A stretch of DNA of 64,000 nt from the NCBI GenBank assembly GCA_051061015.1, contig JBPFEG010000064.1:39417-103416 (forward strand), read 5' to 3'. Made by a program: the position numbers and the translations under genes. The notes beneath the pieces were generated by a model that was given only the letters and a program-made list of their open reading frames with translations, did no database searches and was not told the DNA's origin. Source of the DNA: Methylomicrobium sp051061015. GTDB lineage: Bacteria; Pseudomonadota; Gammaproteobacteria; Methylococcales; Methylomonadaceae. Positions 55,352 to 64,000 of this stretch are shown here, in pieces (within the stretch, counting starts at the first letter, position 1; each line of letters starts with the position of its first letter).

Positions 55352-56122
55352 ATGGCTAATATACCCACCAGCTTTATCGTAGACGGCACACTGGACACTT
55401 TAATCGGTGCATCCGTAGTCACCTGGGCCCTGATCCTGACCAAAGGCATCCAGCACCTGCGGATTTTCTACCACAACCGCCGTTACAGCAAGGAGTTCTG
55501 GAGCGCGCCCAGTATTCAGGCCGCCGCTCAGCTTGATCATCAGAAAGGCCCCGCTGCACGGGTCGCCGGGATTGGTTTTTCGACGCTGATCGAAACCGAC
55601 GCCGGTGCCTCCACGCATGACCTGGAACACACCTGGGACAGACAGGAACTGCTGGACCGTCGCCTGCGTCAGCAAATGCAAAAAGAACGCGGTTCGCTCG
55701 AAAGCGGACTGGCAGTACTCGCAACGATCGGCAGCATCTCGCCGTTCGTCGGCCTGTTCGGCACCGTATGGGGCATCATGGGTGCCCTGACCAACATCAG
55801 TAAAAGCGGCTCGGCCAGCCTGGAAGTAGTAGCGGGCCCGATCGGCGAAGCCTTGATCGCGACTGCCGTCGGCATCGCGGTCGCAGTACCGGCTGTGGTC
55901 GGCTACAACTTCTTCATCCGCCGAAATAAAGTAGTCTGGGCCTTTCTGGACGATTTTGCGATCGACTTCGTGCACCTGGCCCTGAAAGCTTCGTTCATCA
56001 TTGAACGCGCCGGGAATAAACCCACAAACGCGGCACGTCTGACCGAAATTAACGGCGGCAAAAAAGCGACATCCAAAGACCATCATGACGATCTGATCGC
56101 GGCTACGGAGGCGCATGCGTAA
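55352..56122 (+). CDS. exbB: MotA/TolQ/ExbB proton channel protein
   Basis: 256 residues. A first helix (VVTWALILTKGIQHL) is followed by a cytoplasmic loop and the paired helices with ASISPFVGLFGTVWGI-type sequence (here TIGSISPFVGLFGTVWGIMGAL) and the GPIGEALIATAVGIAVAVPAVVGYNFF stretch. The start at 55352 follows TGAGGA, 10 bases after tonB. Confidence 0.93.
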   Translation: MANIPTSFIVDGTLDTLIGASVVTWALILTKGIQHLRIFYHNRRYSKEFWSAPSIQAAAQLDHQKGPAARVAGIGFSTLIETDAGASTHDLEHTWDRQELLDRRLRQQMQKERGSLESGLAVLATIGSISPFVGLFGTVWGIMGALTNISKSGSASLEVVAGPIGEALIATAVGIAVAVPAVVGYNFFIRRNKVVWAFLDDFAIDFVHLALKASFIIERAGNKPTNAARLTEINGGKKATSKDHHDDLIAATEAHA

Positions 56123-56529
56123 TGGCCTTTAAAACACAAGAAGACGAAGGCGACGTGATGGGCGAAATCAACGTCACGCCGCTGGTCGACGTGATGCTGG
56201 TGCTGCTGGTGGTGTTCATCGTGACCGCGCCGCTGCTAACCAACGCGGTGCATGTAAATCTCCCGAAAACCGCCGAAACCGCGCCTCCCGAGGAAAAAGC
56301 CCCGGTTTATCTGAGCGTGGATGCGCAAGGCAAGGTCTTCATCGATAAACAGGAAATCGCGGTCGATGCGGTCGAAAATGAATTAAGAACGCGCCAGACG
56401 GCCAACCCCGAACTGGCGTTGAACCTGAATGCTGACGAAGGTGTGCAGTATGGGGTCGTCGCGAAGGTAATGGCCGCGATCGAACGCGCCGGCATTACCA
56501 AACTGTCGGTGCTGACCGCGCCTAGCTGA
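56122..56529 (+). CDS. exbD: ExbD proton channel protein
   Basis: 135 residues with the conserved GEINVTPLVDVMLVLLVVFIVTAPLL, whose Asp binds protons, and a periplasmic domain. It overlaps exbB by one base (TAATG). Confidence 0.94.
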   Translation: MAFKTQEDEGDVMGEINVTPLVDVMLVLLVVFIVTAPLLTNAVHVNLPKTAETAPPEEKAPVYLSVDAQGKVFIDKQEIAVDAVENELRTRQTANPELALNLNADEGVQYGVVAKVMAAIERAGITKLSVLTAPS

Positions 56530-56532
56530 GAT

Positions 56533-56610
56533 GTAGGGTGGGTTACGACGCGCGGCAAAAGCCAATGAACTATTAGATACCGTTCCAATGTGCGTCTTAA
56601 ACCACCCTAC
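56533..56610. repeat. Inverted repeat GTAGGGTGG / CCACCCTAC
   Basis: Perfect 9-bp arms at 56533-56541 and 56602-56610, extended by near-matching flanks (GTTA versus TAAA), enclosing about 60 bases. This is the form of common dispersed intergenic palindromes. Confidence 0.55.
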
Positions 56611-56670
56611 GAGGATTGCCTTTTAAAAACCACAAATTTGACATTTTCACTTATCCTCAGGAGATTTTTC

Positions 56671-57561
56671 ATGGCTCGCAAAACGGCCAATGACTTCCAT
56701 CCGGAAGCACTGAAACTGTTCGATAAATACGTACACGGCGATATCTCGCGCCGGGATTTCCTGTCTTCCGTACCCAAATACGCCTTGCTAGGATTGAGTG
56801 CGGAAGCGCTGCTGGAAGCGTTGAATCCGCGTTTCGCCCAGGCGCAACAAGTAACCGACAACGATCCGCGCATCACCACCCGCTATGTCGAGTACCCGTC
56901 GCCGCTCGGCAACGGCAAGATCCGCGGTTATCTGGCACAGCCCGCCAAGGCCGAAGGCAAACTGCCGTTGGTTCTGGTCGTTCACGAAAACCGGGGATTG
57001 AACCCCCATATCGAAGACATCGCCCGCCGGCTGGCGCTGGATAATTTCCTCGCCTTCGCACCGAATGCGCTGTTTACGCTGGGCGGCTATCCCGGCGACG
57101 AAGACAAGGCCAGAGAATTGTTTAAAAATCTGGATAAAAGCAAAAACCAGGCCGATTTTCTCGCCGCAGCTCAGGCGTTGAAAAAACTGCCGGAAGGCAA
57201 CGGCAAGGTCGGCGCGGTCGGCTTCTGCTACGGCGGCGGCATCGTCAATTACCTAGCGACCCAATTGCCCGATCTGGCCGCCGGCGTTCCGTTTTACGGC
57301 GCACAACCGTCTGCAGAAGATACCGCCAAAATCAAGGCACCCTTGCTCTTACATTATGCAGGCGCCGACGATCGGATCAATGCCGGCTGGCCGGCTTACG
57401 AACAAGCCCTGAAAAAGGCCGGCGTCGACTACGAAGCCTTCATTTATCCCGGCGTACAGCACGGTTTCAACAACGACACGACTCCGCGTTACGACGCGGC
57501 GGCCGCAAAACTGGCCTGGGACAGAACCATCGCTTTCTTCAACAAACATTTGCGCGGCTAG
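56671..57561 (+). CDS. Dienelactone hydrolase family protein, Tat-like signal
   Basis: 296 residues. SRRDFL at 26-31 followed by a hydrophobic stretch (VPKYALLGLSAEALLEAL) resembles a twin-arginine signal, as in YghX-type members. The alpha/beta-hydrolase has VVHENRGLNPHIEDIARRLA, the nucleophile Cys in GFCYGGG, Asp in GADDRIN and His in VQHGFNND. The ATG at 56671 follows CAGGAGATTTTT. The following cytochrome b gene begins 17 bases later, so they may share a transcript. Confidence 0.9.
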   Translation: MARKTANDFHPEALKLFDKYVHGDISRRDFLSSVPKYALLGLSAEALLEALNPRFAQAQQVTDNDPRITTRYVEYPSPLGNGKIRGYLAQPAKAEGKLPLVLVVHENRGLNPHIEDIARRLALDNFLAFAPNALFTLGGYPGDEDKARELFKNLDKSKNQADFLAAAQALKKLPEGNGKVGAVGFCYGGGIVNYLATQLPDLAAGVPFYGAQPSAEDTAKIKAPLLLHYAGADDRINAGWPAYEQALKKAGVDYEAFIYPGVQHGFNNDTTPRYDAAAAKLAWDRTIAFFNKHLRG

Positions 57562-57578
57562 TCCTACAGGAGTATGTC

Positions 57579-58295
57579 ATGAAAATCGAAACGCAAGTCT
57601 GGGATTGGCCGCTACGGGTGTTTCACTGGCTGCTGGTCGTGGCCGTGGTGGGGACCTATGCCAGCGGCAAGGCAGGCGGAGAATGGACCGACTGGCATGG
57701 CCGTTTCGGCACTCTGGTGTTGGGCCTGCTGGTGTTCCGTTTACTCTGGGGTTTCGTCGGCGGCCGGCATGCCCGCTTCAACGATTTCTTTCCTACCTTA
57801 CCGCGGTTGATTGCATACTTCAAAGGCCATTGGCAAGGCATCGGCCATAACCCGGCCGGCGCGCTGGCGGTACTGGCATTGCTCGGCACATTGTCCGTCC
57901 TGGTCGGCACCGGCTTGTTCGCGAACGATGACATCGCTTTCGAAGGGCCGCTGTTCAACCTGATCGACAAGGATAGCAGCGACACGCTCAGCGGCTGGCA
58001 CATCAAGATCGTCAATTTGCTGATTGGCCTGGTCGGGCTGCATCTCGCCGCGATCATCTTTTATCAGCGCGTGAAAAAACACAACCTGATCCTACCCATG
58101 CTGACCGGCAAAAAACATATACCGAAGACCCTGGCCCCGGCAGTGAACTACTCAACCGGAACCCTGTCGCTGATTTTCAGCCTGCTGATTGCCATCTCGA
58201 CGGTCTGGGGAGTCTGGGGCGGCAGTTTCATCGAGTATCTGGCGCCGCTGGTCGGCGTACAAACCGCGACAGCCGATACTAAATCCTCAAATTAA
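57579..58295 (+). CDS. Cytochrome b561-type membrane cytochrome
   Basis: 238 residues with four core membrane helices. Probable heme ligands are His in WDWPLRVFHWLL, WHGRFGTLVLG, and the last helix of the core HIKIVNLLIGLVGLHLAAIIF. A fifth hydrophobic segment lies near the C-terminus. Such proteins pass electrons between quinol and periplasmic cytochromes; the cytochrome c' next door is an obvious candidate partner (inference). Confidence 0.9.
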   Translation: MKIETQVWDWPLRVFHWLLVVAVVGTYASGKAGGEWTDWHGRFGTLVLGLLVFRLLWGFVGGRHARFNDFFPTLPRLIAYFKGHWQGIGHNPAGALAVLALLGTLSVLVGTGLFANDDIAFEGPLFNLIDKDSSDTLSGWHIKIVNLLIGLVGLHLAAIIFYQRVKKHNLILPMLTGKKHIPKTLAPAVNYSTGTLSLIFSLLIAISTVWGVWGGSFIEYLAPLVGVQTATADTKSSN

Positions 58296-58314
58296 CCCCC
58301 TGCTGTAACTATAA

Positions 58315-58345
58315 CGCGCCTCAATTGCATCATCGAGGCGTTTTC
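58315..58345 (+). terminator. Intrinsic terminator after the cytochrome b gene
   Basis: CGCCTC/GAGGCG stem with a 12-base loop, followed by TTTT. Confidence 0.7.
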
Positions 58346-58420
58346 CCTCCTGCCTCTTAACGCAATGACAGTAACCCTGTTAACCATTAATTTGTGAAAC
58401 CATTACAAGGAGCTATAAAG

Positions 58421-58885
58421 ATGAAAACCCGACTGGCAATCGCGCTGGCACTCGGCGCAATCACCGGAACTGCATTGGCCGGAGACGTTGAAGACCAGAT
58501 CCGCTTCCGCCAATCCGCTTATTCTTTTCTGAGCTGGAATACCGCGAAGATCAAATCCCAGGCTTCCGATCATCCGGACACCTTCAACAAGGACGAGGTG
58601 GCCGCTGCCGCTAACGCGATCGCAGCGGTCGCCAATACAGGCGTTTTCGAGAAACTTTACGGCGCTGGCACAGATAAAGGCACCGGCTGGAAACCGAGCC
58701 GACTGAAACCGGAATTTTTCGAAAAACAGGATGAAGCGAAGGAAATCAATGACAGCTTTATCAAGGAAGCGAACGAACTGCAAAAAGTCGCGGCCGGCGG
58801 CGATGTGGCGGCGATCAAGAGCCAGTTCGGCAAACTCGCCGCGACCTGCAAAGGCTGCCACGATCTGATCCGTATCCGGGAATGA
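58421..58885 (+). CDS. Cytochrome c' (class II)
   Basis: 154 residues. Signal peptide MKTRLAIALALGAITGTALA, then a four-helix bundle (IRFRQSAYSFLSWNTAKIK) and the C-terminal heme site CKGCHDLIR. This is the class II cytochrome c layout. Members bind NO or act as electron carriers. It is separated from the cytochrome b gene by a terminator, and a strong ribosome binding site (AAGGAG) precedes it. Confidence 0.94.
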   Translation: MKTRLAIALALGAITGTALAGDVEDQIRFRQSAYSFLSWNTAKIKSQASDHPDTFNKDEVAAAANAIAAVANTGVFEKLYGAGTDKGTGWKPSRLKPEFFEKQDEAKEINDSFIKEANELQKVAAGGDVAAIKSQFGKLAATCKGCHDLIRIRE

Positions 58886-58914
58886 CCTCAAAGCCGTTAA
58901 GTAAAACCCAATCT

Positions 58915-58941
58915 CCCTCTCCCCTTGGAGGAGAGGGTTTT
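58915..58941 (+). terminator. Terminator after cytochrome c'
   Basis: A perfect CCCTCTCC/GGAGAGGG stem followed by TTTT, 30 bases after the stop. It may also be one of the common dispersed GGAGAGGG palindromes. Confidence 0.65.
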
Positions 58942-59021
58942 AGGGAGAGGGGATAAAAGAAAGCCTTTATTTTTCTCCTTCAGCCCTGCCCCTCTCCCGT
59001 CAAAAAGCAAAACTGTCCAGC

Positions 59022-60926
59022 TTACGTACCGTTATCGGTTTTTAATTGCAAAGTCTCGGAATGCAAAACGTTTTGTATCTGCTTGACTGCCGCATCGATC
59101 TTTAAATCCAGCAGAATCCGCCCCAGGGCCGGGCTCGCCTTGCTTGCATCGCCATCTGCGCCGATCAGGGAGAAATCGGCGCCGCTATGATCCTGCTTGA
59201 ATCGGTTTCGAACTCCAGCCGCCTGCACGAACATCAATTCGGACGTGTCCCGAATCCCGGCATGCCCTCCAATCTGCGGAGCAGAAAAACCCTGGTTCGC
59301 CAAATACCCAATCTGTCCATTATTCTGATAATAGTCATTGACCTGAATCACCCGGACGCCCGAATCCTGCCATGAACGCGTCAATCGTTCGGCCACGTGC
59401 TGTTGCGCCGCCTGGTTGCCGCCGCTGTCGCCGACGAATGCAATCACTTTAAATCCGTGCTGTTTCAGGCTTTCCGCGGTTGCCTCCAGCACCGCCTCGA
59501 ACGTCGCCTCGGCGACCGAAAGCGTCCCGGTAAACCGCATATGGCCATCCGGTGGCGAAATGCCCCCCTCCGGCACATAGGTCACAACCGGCGCGACCAG
59601 CGCATGGCCCAGTTTTTCGGCTATCTTCCCGGCGGTATACTTCACGATATAGTTGTGCTTGCCGAGTATCACATGTGGGCCGTTTTGCTCCGTTCCGCCA
59701 GTGGGTACGATCGCGGTCATTGAACCTGCCTTGACCGCATCCCGCACTTCCTGCCAGGTCATATCCTCAAGGTAAACACTGCCGAGGGCTGGTACCGATG
59801 AGATGCCGATCTGACTCAAGTAAATTGCCGGCCCGACCACGAGCAGAAACACCAGCACTGACAGGTAGCGTTTGGGCTGCAGCAGCATGCCCAGGCGAAA
59901 ATTTTGCGCAAGATTGATAAAGGGCATCAGATACAGGCTCCAAAAGGTAGAGAATTTTTCATTTTCTTTCGGTCCCAGGCCGAACGTCAGCGTTTCCTTT
60001 TCCTTTGGGACATAGAGGGTGTCGAATAACCCGTCCCAGATCGCAAATGTAAACCCCATATTCTTATCGAAATGCTGTGGCGCAGCACTGTGATGAATCT
60101 GATGCTGCGCCGGGCTGATAAATATCCGGCTCAACACTGGCCCCCAGCTCCACCAAACGTGAGAATGCCTGAGATTGTAGCCGGCGAAATAGAAAAAAAT
60201 CAAAACGCTATTGACGCCAGCCACGTTATAAAGGCTCAAAGTGTTGCCGAACAAAAATACCACGCAGCCTAAGGCAGTCCCGGATAAAATGCCGACAACT
60301 CCGAAGTTAAGCAAACTATCGACCGGATGCATTCGAAAGACTGTGATTGGCGTCATCACTTCAGCCGAATGATGGACTTTGTGAAACTCCCACAGCCACG
60401 GAATCTTATGCTGTAAATAATGGCTCAAAAACAAACCGAAATCGGCGACCAGCGCCAGAAACAAGGTGATCAACATCCCCATTCCCGGGACGCCGAGCAG
60501 CCATCCTTCAAAATAAGGCCACCAAAGACCGAGATGGGAGTCTATGAAACGGAAGACGACGAGAGAGAGCGATGAAAAAAGCACCCCGATAAAAGCGCTC
60601 TGAAACAGCATATCCGCATAAAAAAACAGATAGTCGTTCAGTGCTGAACGATGAAAAATGATTTTTTTTGGAAAAATGAAATCGAGAGTGCCAACTCCTG
60701 CTTTGGCATAATCCTCTTTATGGACAAGATACAGAAAAAAAGCTATCGTAAAAGCGGATAATAAATACAGCCAATACACTCGATCGTTATTTATAAAAAA
60801 CAAATAGAAAGGGCTAGCGAACTTATCGGCCAGTTCCCCAACAAATTCGGATTTGATTGAGAAAGTCGGAAGAATCAGGTGAACTCTATTCCATTCCTCA
60901 TTGAGAAAGCTAGTCAAACTGTTCAT
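59022..60926 (-). CDS. Sterol-desaturase-like membrane hydroxylase fused to a creatininase domain
   Basis: 634 residues. The N-terminal part (about 1-330) is a fatty acid hydroxylase/sterol desaturase: several membrane helices and the di-iron His boxes LSHYLQH, HKVHHS and QHQIHHSAAPQH. Another helix (about 370) leads into a C-terminal creatininase-like domain (390-625) with IVPTGGTEQNGPH, PPDGHMRFTGTLS and FVGDSGGNQAAQQH. The classical creatininase metal motifs (EQHGPH, TD, GHGGN) appear altered to EQNGPH, KH and GDSGGN. A single continuous frame supports a genuine fusion. Both reactions are unknown. It is divergent from the gtrA-like gene with 11 bases between the starts. Confidence 0.85.
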   Translation of the reverse strand: MNSLTSFLNEEWNRVHLILPTFSIKSEFVGELADKFASPFYLFFINNDRVYWLYLLSAFTIAFFLYLVHKEDYAKAGVGTLDFIFPKKIIFHRSALNDYLFFYADMLFQSAFIGVLFSSLSLVVFRFIDSHLGLWWPYFEGWLLGVPGMGMLITLFLALVADFGLFLSHYLQHKIPWLWEFHKVHHSAEVMTPITVFRMHPVDSLLNFGVVGILSGTALGCVVFLFGNTLSLYNVAGVNSVLIFFYFAGYNLRHSHVWWSWGPVLSRIFISPAQHQIHHSAAPQHFDKNMGFTFAIWDGLFDTLYVPKEKETLTFGLGPKENEKFSTFWSLYLMPFINLAQNFRLGMLLQPKRYLSVLVFLLVVGPAIYLSQIGISSVPALGSVYLEDMTWQEVRDAVKAGSMTAIVPTGGTEQNGPHVILGKHNYIVKYTAGKIAEKLGHALVAPVVTYVPEGGISPPDGHMRFTGTLSVAEATFEAVLEATAESLKQHGFKVIAFVGDSGGNQAAQQHVAERLTRSWQDSGVRVIQVNDYYQNNGQIGYLANQGFSAPQIGGHAGIRDTSELMFVQAAGVRNRFKQDHSGADFSLIGADGDASKASPALGRILLDLKIDAAVKQIQNVLHSETLQLKTDNGT

Positions 60927-60937
60927 AAATTAAAATA

Positions 60938-61363
60938 ATGCGCGATATACATAAATTACTTTTCAAGTTTATCCCATTAAGATTTATTTTATTCGCCATA
61001 GTGGGATTAATGGGAACAGGTGTGCACCTATTAACTTTATGGGCTGTTCACCTGCTCGCAGAGTTACAATTCCTGTTGGCTCAAACCATTGCGACCTATG
61101 TTGCAATGACCAGCAATTATTTTATCAACAACAATTTCACCTACCGCGACCAACGCATCAGAGGCCGAAAACTCATGTCTGGTTTATTGAGCTTTTATCT
61201 CGTATGCTCGTTCGGCGCCGTAATAAACATTGAATCGGCCAACTTCGTCTATCTCCACCAGCAAAAAAATTGGGTGATTGCGGCTCTTGTCGGCGCATTC
61301 GCGGGTTCGATCTGTAACTACTATTTTTCTTCGTTATTTACCTGGAAAAATAAAAATATTTAG
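60938..61363 (+). CDS. GtrA-family membrane protein
   Basis: 141 residues, four membrane helices. It shows the GtrA pattern: FILFAIVGLMGTGVHLLTLW, ATYVAMTSNYFINNNFTYRD and the C-terminal NYYFSSLFTWK. Family members flip or present undecaprenyl-linked sugars for surface glycans. It may lead the glycan genes to its right. Confidence 0.88.
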   Translation: MRDIHKLLFKFIPLRFILFAIVGLMGTGVHLLTLWAVHLLAELQFLLAQTIATYVAMTSNYFINNNFTYRDQRIRGRKLMSGLLSFYLVCSFGAVINIESANFVYLHQQKNWVIAALVGAFAGSICNYYFSSLFTWKNKNI

Positions 61364-61504
61364 CTCAATATACAGCAATTTAAGCTGGTACCGACGAATT
61401 GATCAAGCGAGGTTATCCTCTCTCGGGATAAAACGGAATGATAGAAGTAGAATTCCCCTATTAAATTCTTTTATCTTCCTCTGACCCCCATCTGCGAATA
61501 ATAG

Positions 61505-63208
61505 ATGCCACTTAAGCAATCACCCTTAATCTATACGATTTTTGCCCTCATTGTCAGCTTAATTCCCTATCTAGCGCAGGGACACCCTCTAAGTGACGAT
61601 TCCATTCACGGCTTGATCAGAGTTAAAGAATACCAGCTTGCCTTGGCCAATCGCCAGTTTCCTCCTTACTGGGCGGAAGACCTGTATGGAGGATTTGGCT
61701 CGCCAATTTTTTTATTCTATGCCCCCTTTTACATGTTTGTTGCAGCAATATTTTATGCGCTGACAGGCTCAATTATTGCCGGAAGCATGGGAGCCATGTG
61801 TTTTTTTACCGTCGTGAGTGCTATAGGAATTTATCTTCTAGTGCAGGAAACTTTAGGGGGAAAATCGTCAGTCAATAATTGCGCCGCTCGAGTAGCCGTT
61901 TATTTTTTTATTTTAAACCCTTACCTCATAGGCGATAAATTTATTCGTATCGCGAATTCTGAATTTGCAGCTTTATGCCTTGCGCCAATCTCTCTCTATG
62001 GCTTAATCAAAATCAAAAAAGAACCTCTTTATGGCAGCCTTTTATTGGCCGCAGGCTTAGCATTGGTGATCCTCGCTCATAATTTAACATCACTAACGAT
62101 CATAGTAATGCTGTTAGGTATCGCGCCGATACTTTACTGGGATAGCCCATGGAAAAAAACCTGGCCTTTTATTTTAGGGGGGTTGATACTGGGCCTGTTG
62201 CTGTCCGCCTTTTTCTGGATGCCGGCACTATACTATAAGGATCTCGTTCATGTTGAGCAATTGACATTCGGAGAGACAGACTTTCATCATCATTTTAAAC
62301 CAGTACAGACTTTTTTTACGAGCTCAAGCAATATTTCGATGGGCTTTCTTAACCTGGTAGTAATCATATTCGCTTTATTGATTTTTTGGATTACTTGGAA
62401 TCAGGAAAAGTCAGCAATCCTAAAACTTATACTCTGTAATCTCCTTTTCGCATTTCTATTGATTTTCCTCCAGTTTGAATCAAGCCTGCCTTTGTGGGAA
62501 AACATAACATACCTATCCTTGTTTCAGTTTCCATGGAGAATGATGGGGCCACTCGCATTAATCATTTCGGTTCTAGCAGGACTCTTGCTCCCAATTTATT
62601 GCAAAAAGCGTAATATTACTACCTACGGTAAATTAGAATTCATTATCCTTTCGTTATGTGTTATCAATACTTTACCATTATTGACCACAAAACTTTCCGT
62701 GTCCGAAAACTTGAATAGCCGTTTGACTTCTGTTATTTCCGGAAACGATATCAAGAGAATAATATTCACAACAACCGAAGCGGATGAATATTTGCCTAAA
62801 ACGGCGATAATGAAATTAAAACACTACGGTCAAGAAAATCGGTCCTTACTGATCGATCAAGGACTTTTCTCAATGATAAATGTAGAAAAGGAGACCGGCA
62901 CAGAAATAAAATTTAACATTAAAACTTCCACCCCCCTCTCAATCGAAATAAAAAGGTGGTTTTTTCCAGGCTGGCAATGTGTAATCAATAATTCGGCATG
63001 CGAGATCGATATCAGCAGCAATGGCCTAATTCTGGTTCAAACTATTGCGGGTAATAACGATATCCACTTAACGCTGAATCCGCCCTTTATTCGTAAAATT
63101 CTTACGCGAATAAGCTTTGCTGCACTTTTGATATGGGCAGTATTAATGTCAGTTCAATTAAAAAAAGGGGCATGGCTAGAACAGAGGACTATTTCTGATA
63201 ACTTTTAA
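61505..63208 (+). CDS. Large membrane protein, 6-pyruvoyl-tetrahydropterin-synthase-related type
   Basis: 567 residues with about ten membrane helices. The first loop (GHPLSDDSIHGLIRVKEYQLALANRQFPPYWAEDLYGGFGSPIFLFYAPF) matches the family called membrane protein, PTPS-related, a GT-C-like fold. The acidic pair in SDDS recalls the metal/donor site of GT-C glycosyltransferases. A soluble tail follows at about 470-530. Probably a lipid-linked sugar transferase (inference). Confidence 0.8.
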   Translation: MPLKQSPLIYTIFALIVSLIPYLAQGHPLSDDSIHGLIRVKEYQLALANRQFPPYWAEDLYGGFGSPIFLFYAPFYMFVAAIFYALTGSIIAGSMGAMCFFTVVSAIGIYLLVQETLGGKSSVNNCAARVAVYFFILNPYLIGDKFIRIANSEFAALCLAPISLYGLIKIKKEPLYGSLLLAAGLALVILAHNLTSLTIIVMLLGIAPILYWDSPWKKTWPFILGGLILGLLLSAFFWMPALYYKDLVHVEQLTFGETDFHHHFKPVQTFFTSSSNISMGFLNLVVIIFALLIFWITWNQEKSAILKLILCNLLFAFLLIFLQFESSLPLWENITYLSLFQFPWRMMGPLALIISVLAGLLLPIYCKKRNITTYGKLEFIILSLCVINTLPLLTTKLSVSENLNSRLTSVISGNDIKRIIFTTTEADEYLPKTAIMKLKHYGQENRSLLIDQGLFSMINVEKETGTEIKFNIKTSTPLSIEIKRWFFPGWQCVINNSACEIDISSNGLILVQTIAGNNDIHLTLNPPFIRKILTRISFAALLIWAVLMSVQLKKGAWLEQRTISDNF

Positions 63209-63387
63209 GCTCTGAGCAACAAATCAACAAGCATACATCGTTCAGGAGACTTTCGCTCCCAGCACTCACCGTCAAACATTACCGGTACTCTTTTCATTAA
63301 ACGAGTATAATTTTAATATCGATTTATTTAATAATATGGGGTTATTCGACATCTTATGCGGATAACTTTAATAAAGACGGATTATCC
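63209..63387. other. Short AT-rich spacer
   Basis: No gene seen between the preceding membrane protein and the damaged gene that follows. Confidence 0.4.
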
Positions 63388-63884
63388 ATGCATATAATAA
63401 AAAAATAGAAGATTTTATTTATACATCGTCCCCGCTTAGGCTGATCCTGGTAGTCTTCTGGATAACTCTCTTCAAAACAGGAATTAGATTTACTGTAATA
63501 GAATATCAGGCAATGGCGCAAAACCCATTTATCAATCCTTTTTCAAATCCAAACTTTCACTATCAATTTTGGAGTTGGCTCGGCTCCTTCCTAGCTTGGC
63601 TTTTAGGAGCAACAACCTTAAAATCACTTTGCCTATTCCATTTGGCATTTTCTTTCGCATTCTCATTGCTCTTTATAAAAGCCATTTTTTCCTGGTTTCC
63701 CGATCAGTTGGCAAGAACTTCGTTAGTGTTATTCAGCGTACTTCCGGTTTCGGCGACTGCTTATTTTTGGGTCGGTCATGACTCAATTACCCTTTTCCTC
63801 ATGGTTTTCTCTCTGGCTTATCCTCGCAAGCTTCCGGTCATCTTTCTAGCCGGCATTGCACTAGGCTCAGGACTCATTAATTGA
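63388..63884 (+). pseudogene. Membrane protein broken by a poly-A frameshift and an IS insertion
   Basis: The ATG at 63388 reads six codons and hits TAG after a run of seven A (63400-63406). With one base more, the frame would run on as MHIIKKIEDFIYTSS and join the open frame that continues through YQAMAQNPFINP into multiple helices (SWLGSFLAWLLG, LFHLAFSFAFSLLFI). At about 63870 the frame runs into the IS5-family element and stops at 63884. So it is damaged at both ends. The body resembles multi-pass sugar transferases but no motif is certain. Confidence 0.6.
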
Positions 63885-64000
63885 GGTAGAAGATCACAGT
63901 GGCGGCGATAAGAATGGCTGAGAAGAAGGTATGGGCGCAGCGATCATAGCGCATGGCAATGCGGCGCCAATCCTTGAGTCGTCCGAACATGTTTTCAACT
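63877..64000 (-). mobile_element. IS5-family transposase, C-terminal end (partial)
   Basis: Reading leftward from the window end: VENMFGRLKDWRRIAMRY, then DRCAHTFFSAILIAATVIFYL and a TAA stop at 63877-63879. This is the conserved DDE C-terminus of IS5-family (IS427/IS1031-like) transposases with the catalytic Glu of ENMFGRLK. The rest lies beyond the window. Confidence 0.85.

Overview
The window looks like chromosomal DNA of a free-living gammaproteobacterium. This rests on the housekeeping content (pgk, rpoZ-spoT-ridA-recG-ubiC, ispH-hslR, ssrA, dtd), the tmRNA tag ending in ALAA, and the tusB/tusE, ubiC and class II cytochrome c genes. Gene style, the palindromic repeats and the many efflux systems would fit a methanotroph-like member of Methylococcales, but no diagnostic gene such as a methane monooxygenase is present, so that placement is inference.

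Layout. 0-4.5 kb: a secreted ELWxxDGT-repeat protein, an IS110-type transposase remnant, a lone GH13 glycosidase and a decayed element with inverted repeats. 4.5-8.9 kb: an AttEFGH-like operon (ABC ATPase, FtsX-type permease, AttH/CrtC-like protein). 9-20 kb: dense core genes. 20.9-24.8 kb: a two-gene partner-switching module in which a membrane SpoIIE-type phosphatase with PAS and kinase-like ATPase domains is coupled to a STAS protein fused to a PhnD-like binding domain. 24.8-30.4 kb: SMR exporter-TusB-DsrC/TusE operon, histone-deacetylase-like hydrolase, an internally damaged sodium/solute symporter, and a divergent CHAD/SixA pair.

30.4-37.5 kb: tRNA-Asp, then tmRNA (ssrA), whose 3' end is the integration site of a 6.2 kb island bounded by near-identical 31-32 bp repeats. 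The island has a satellite-phage-like backbone (HUH replication endonuclease, two small unknown genes, excisionase-like protein, tyrosine integrase) and a markedly AT-rich cargo: an ABC/AAA ATPase followed, with a one-base overlap, by an unrecognised 194-residue protein. This pair is the best candidate here for an undescribed, probably defensive, system.

37.5-40.3 kb: small accessory genes (secreted Cys-rich protein, CZB-CBS sensor, DUF488, HicB-like protein) and a uracil-DNA glycosylase remnant. 40.8-53.8 kb: two RND efflux systems, one with a metallo-beta-lactamase-fold protein behind it, the other a full TetR-regulated MdtAB-like set with its own outer-membrane factor. 54.5-58.9 kb: TonB-ExbB-ExbD, dienelactone hydrolase, cytochrome b561-like protein and cytochrome c'. 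59-64 kb: an unusual sterol-desaturase/creatininase fusion, then GtrA and large membrane proteins suggestive of surface-glycan work, the last truncated by an IS5-family element running off the window end.
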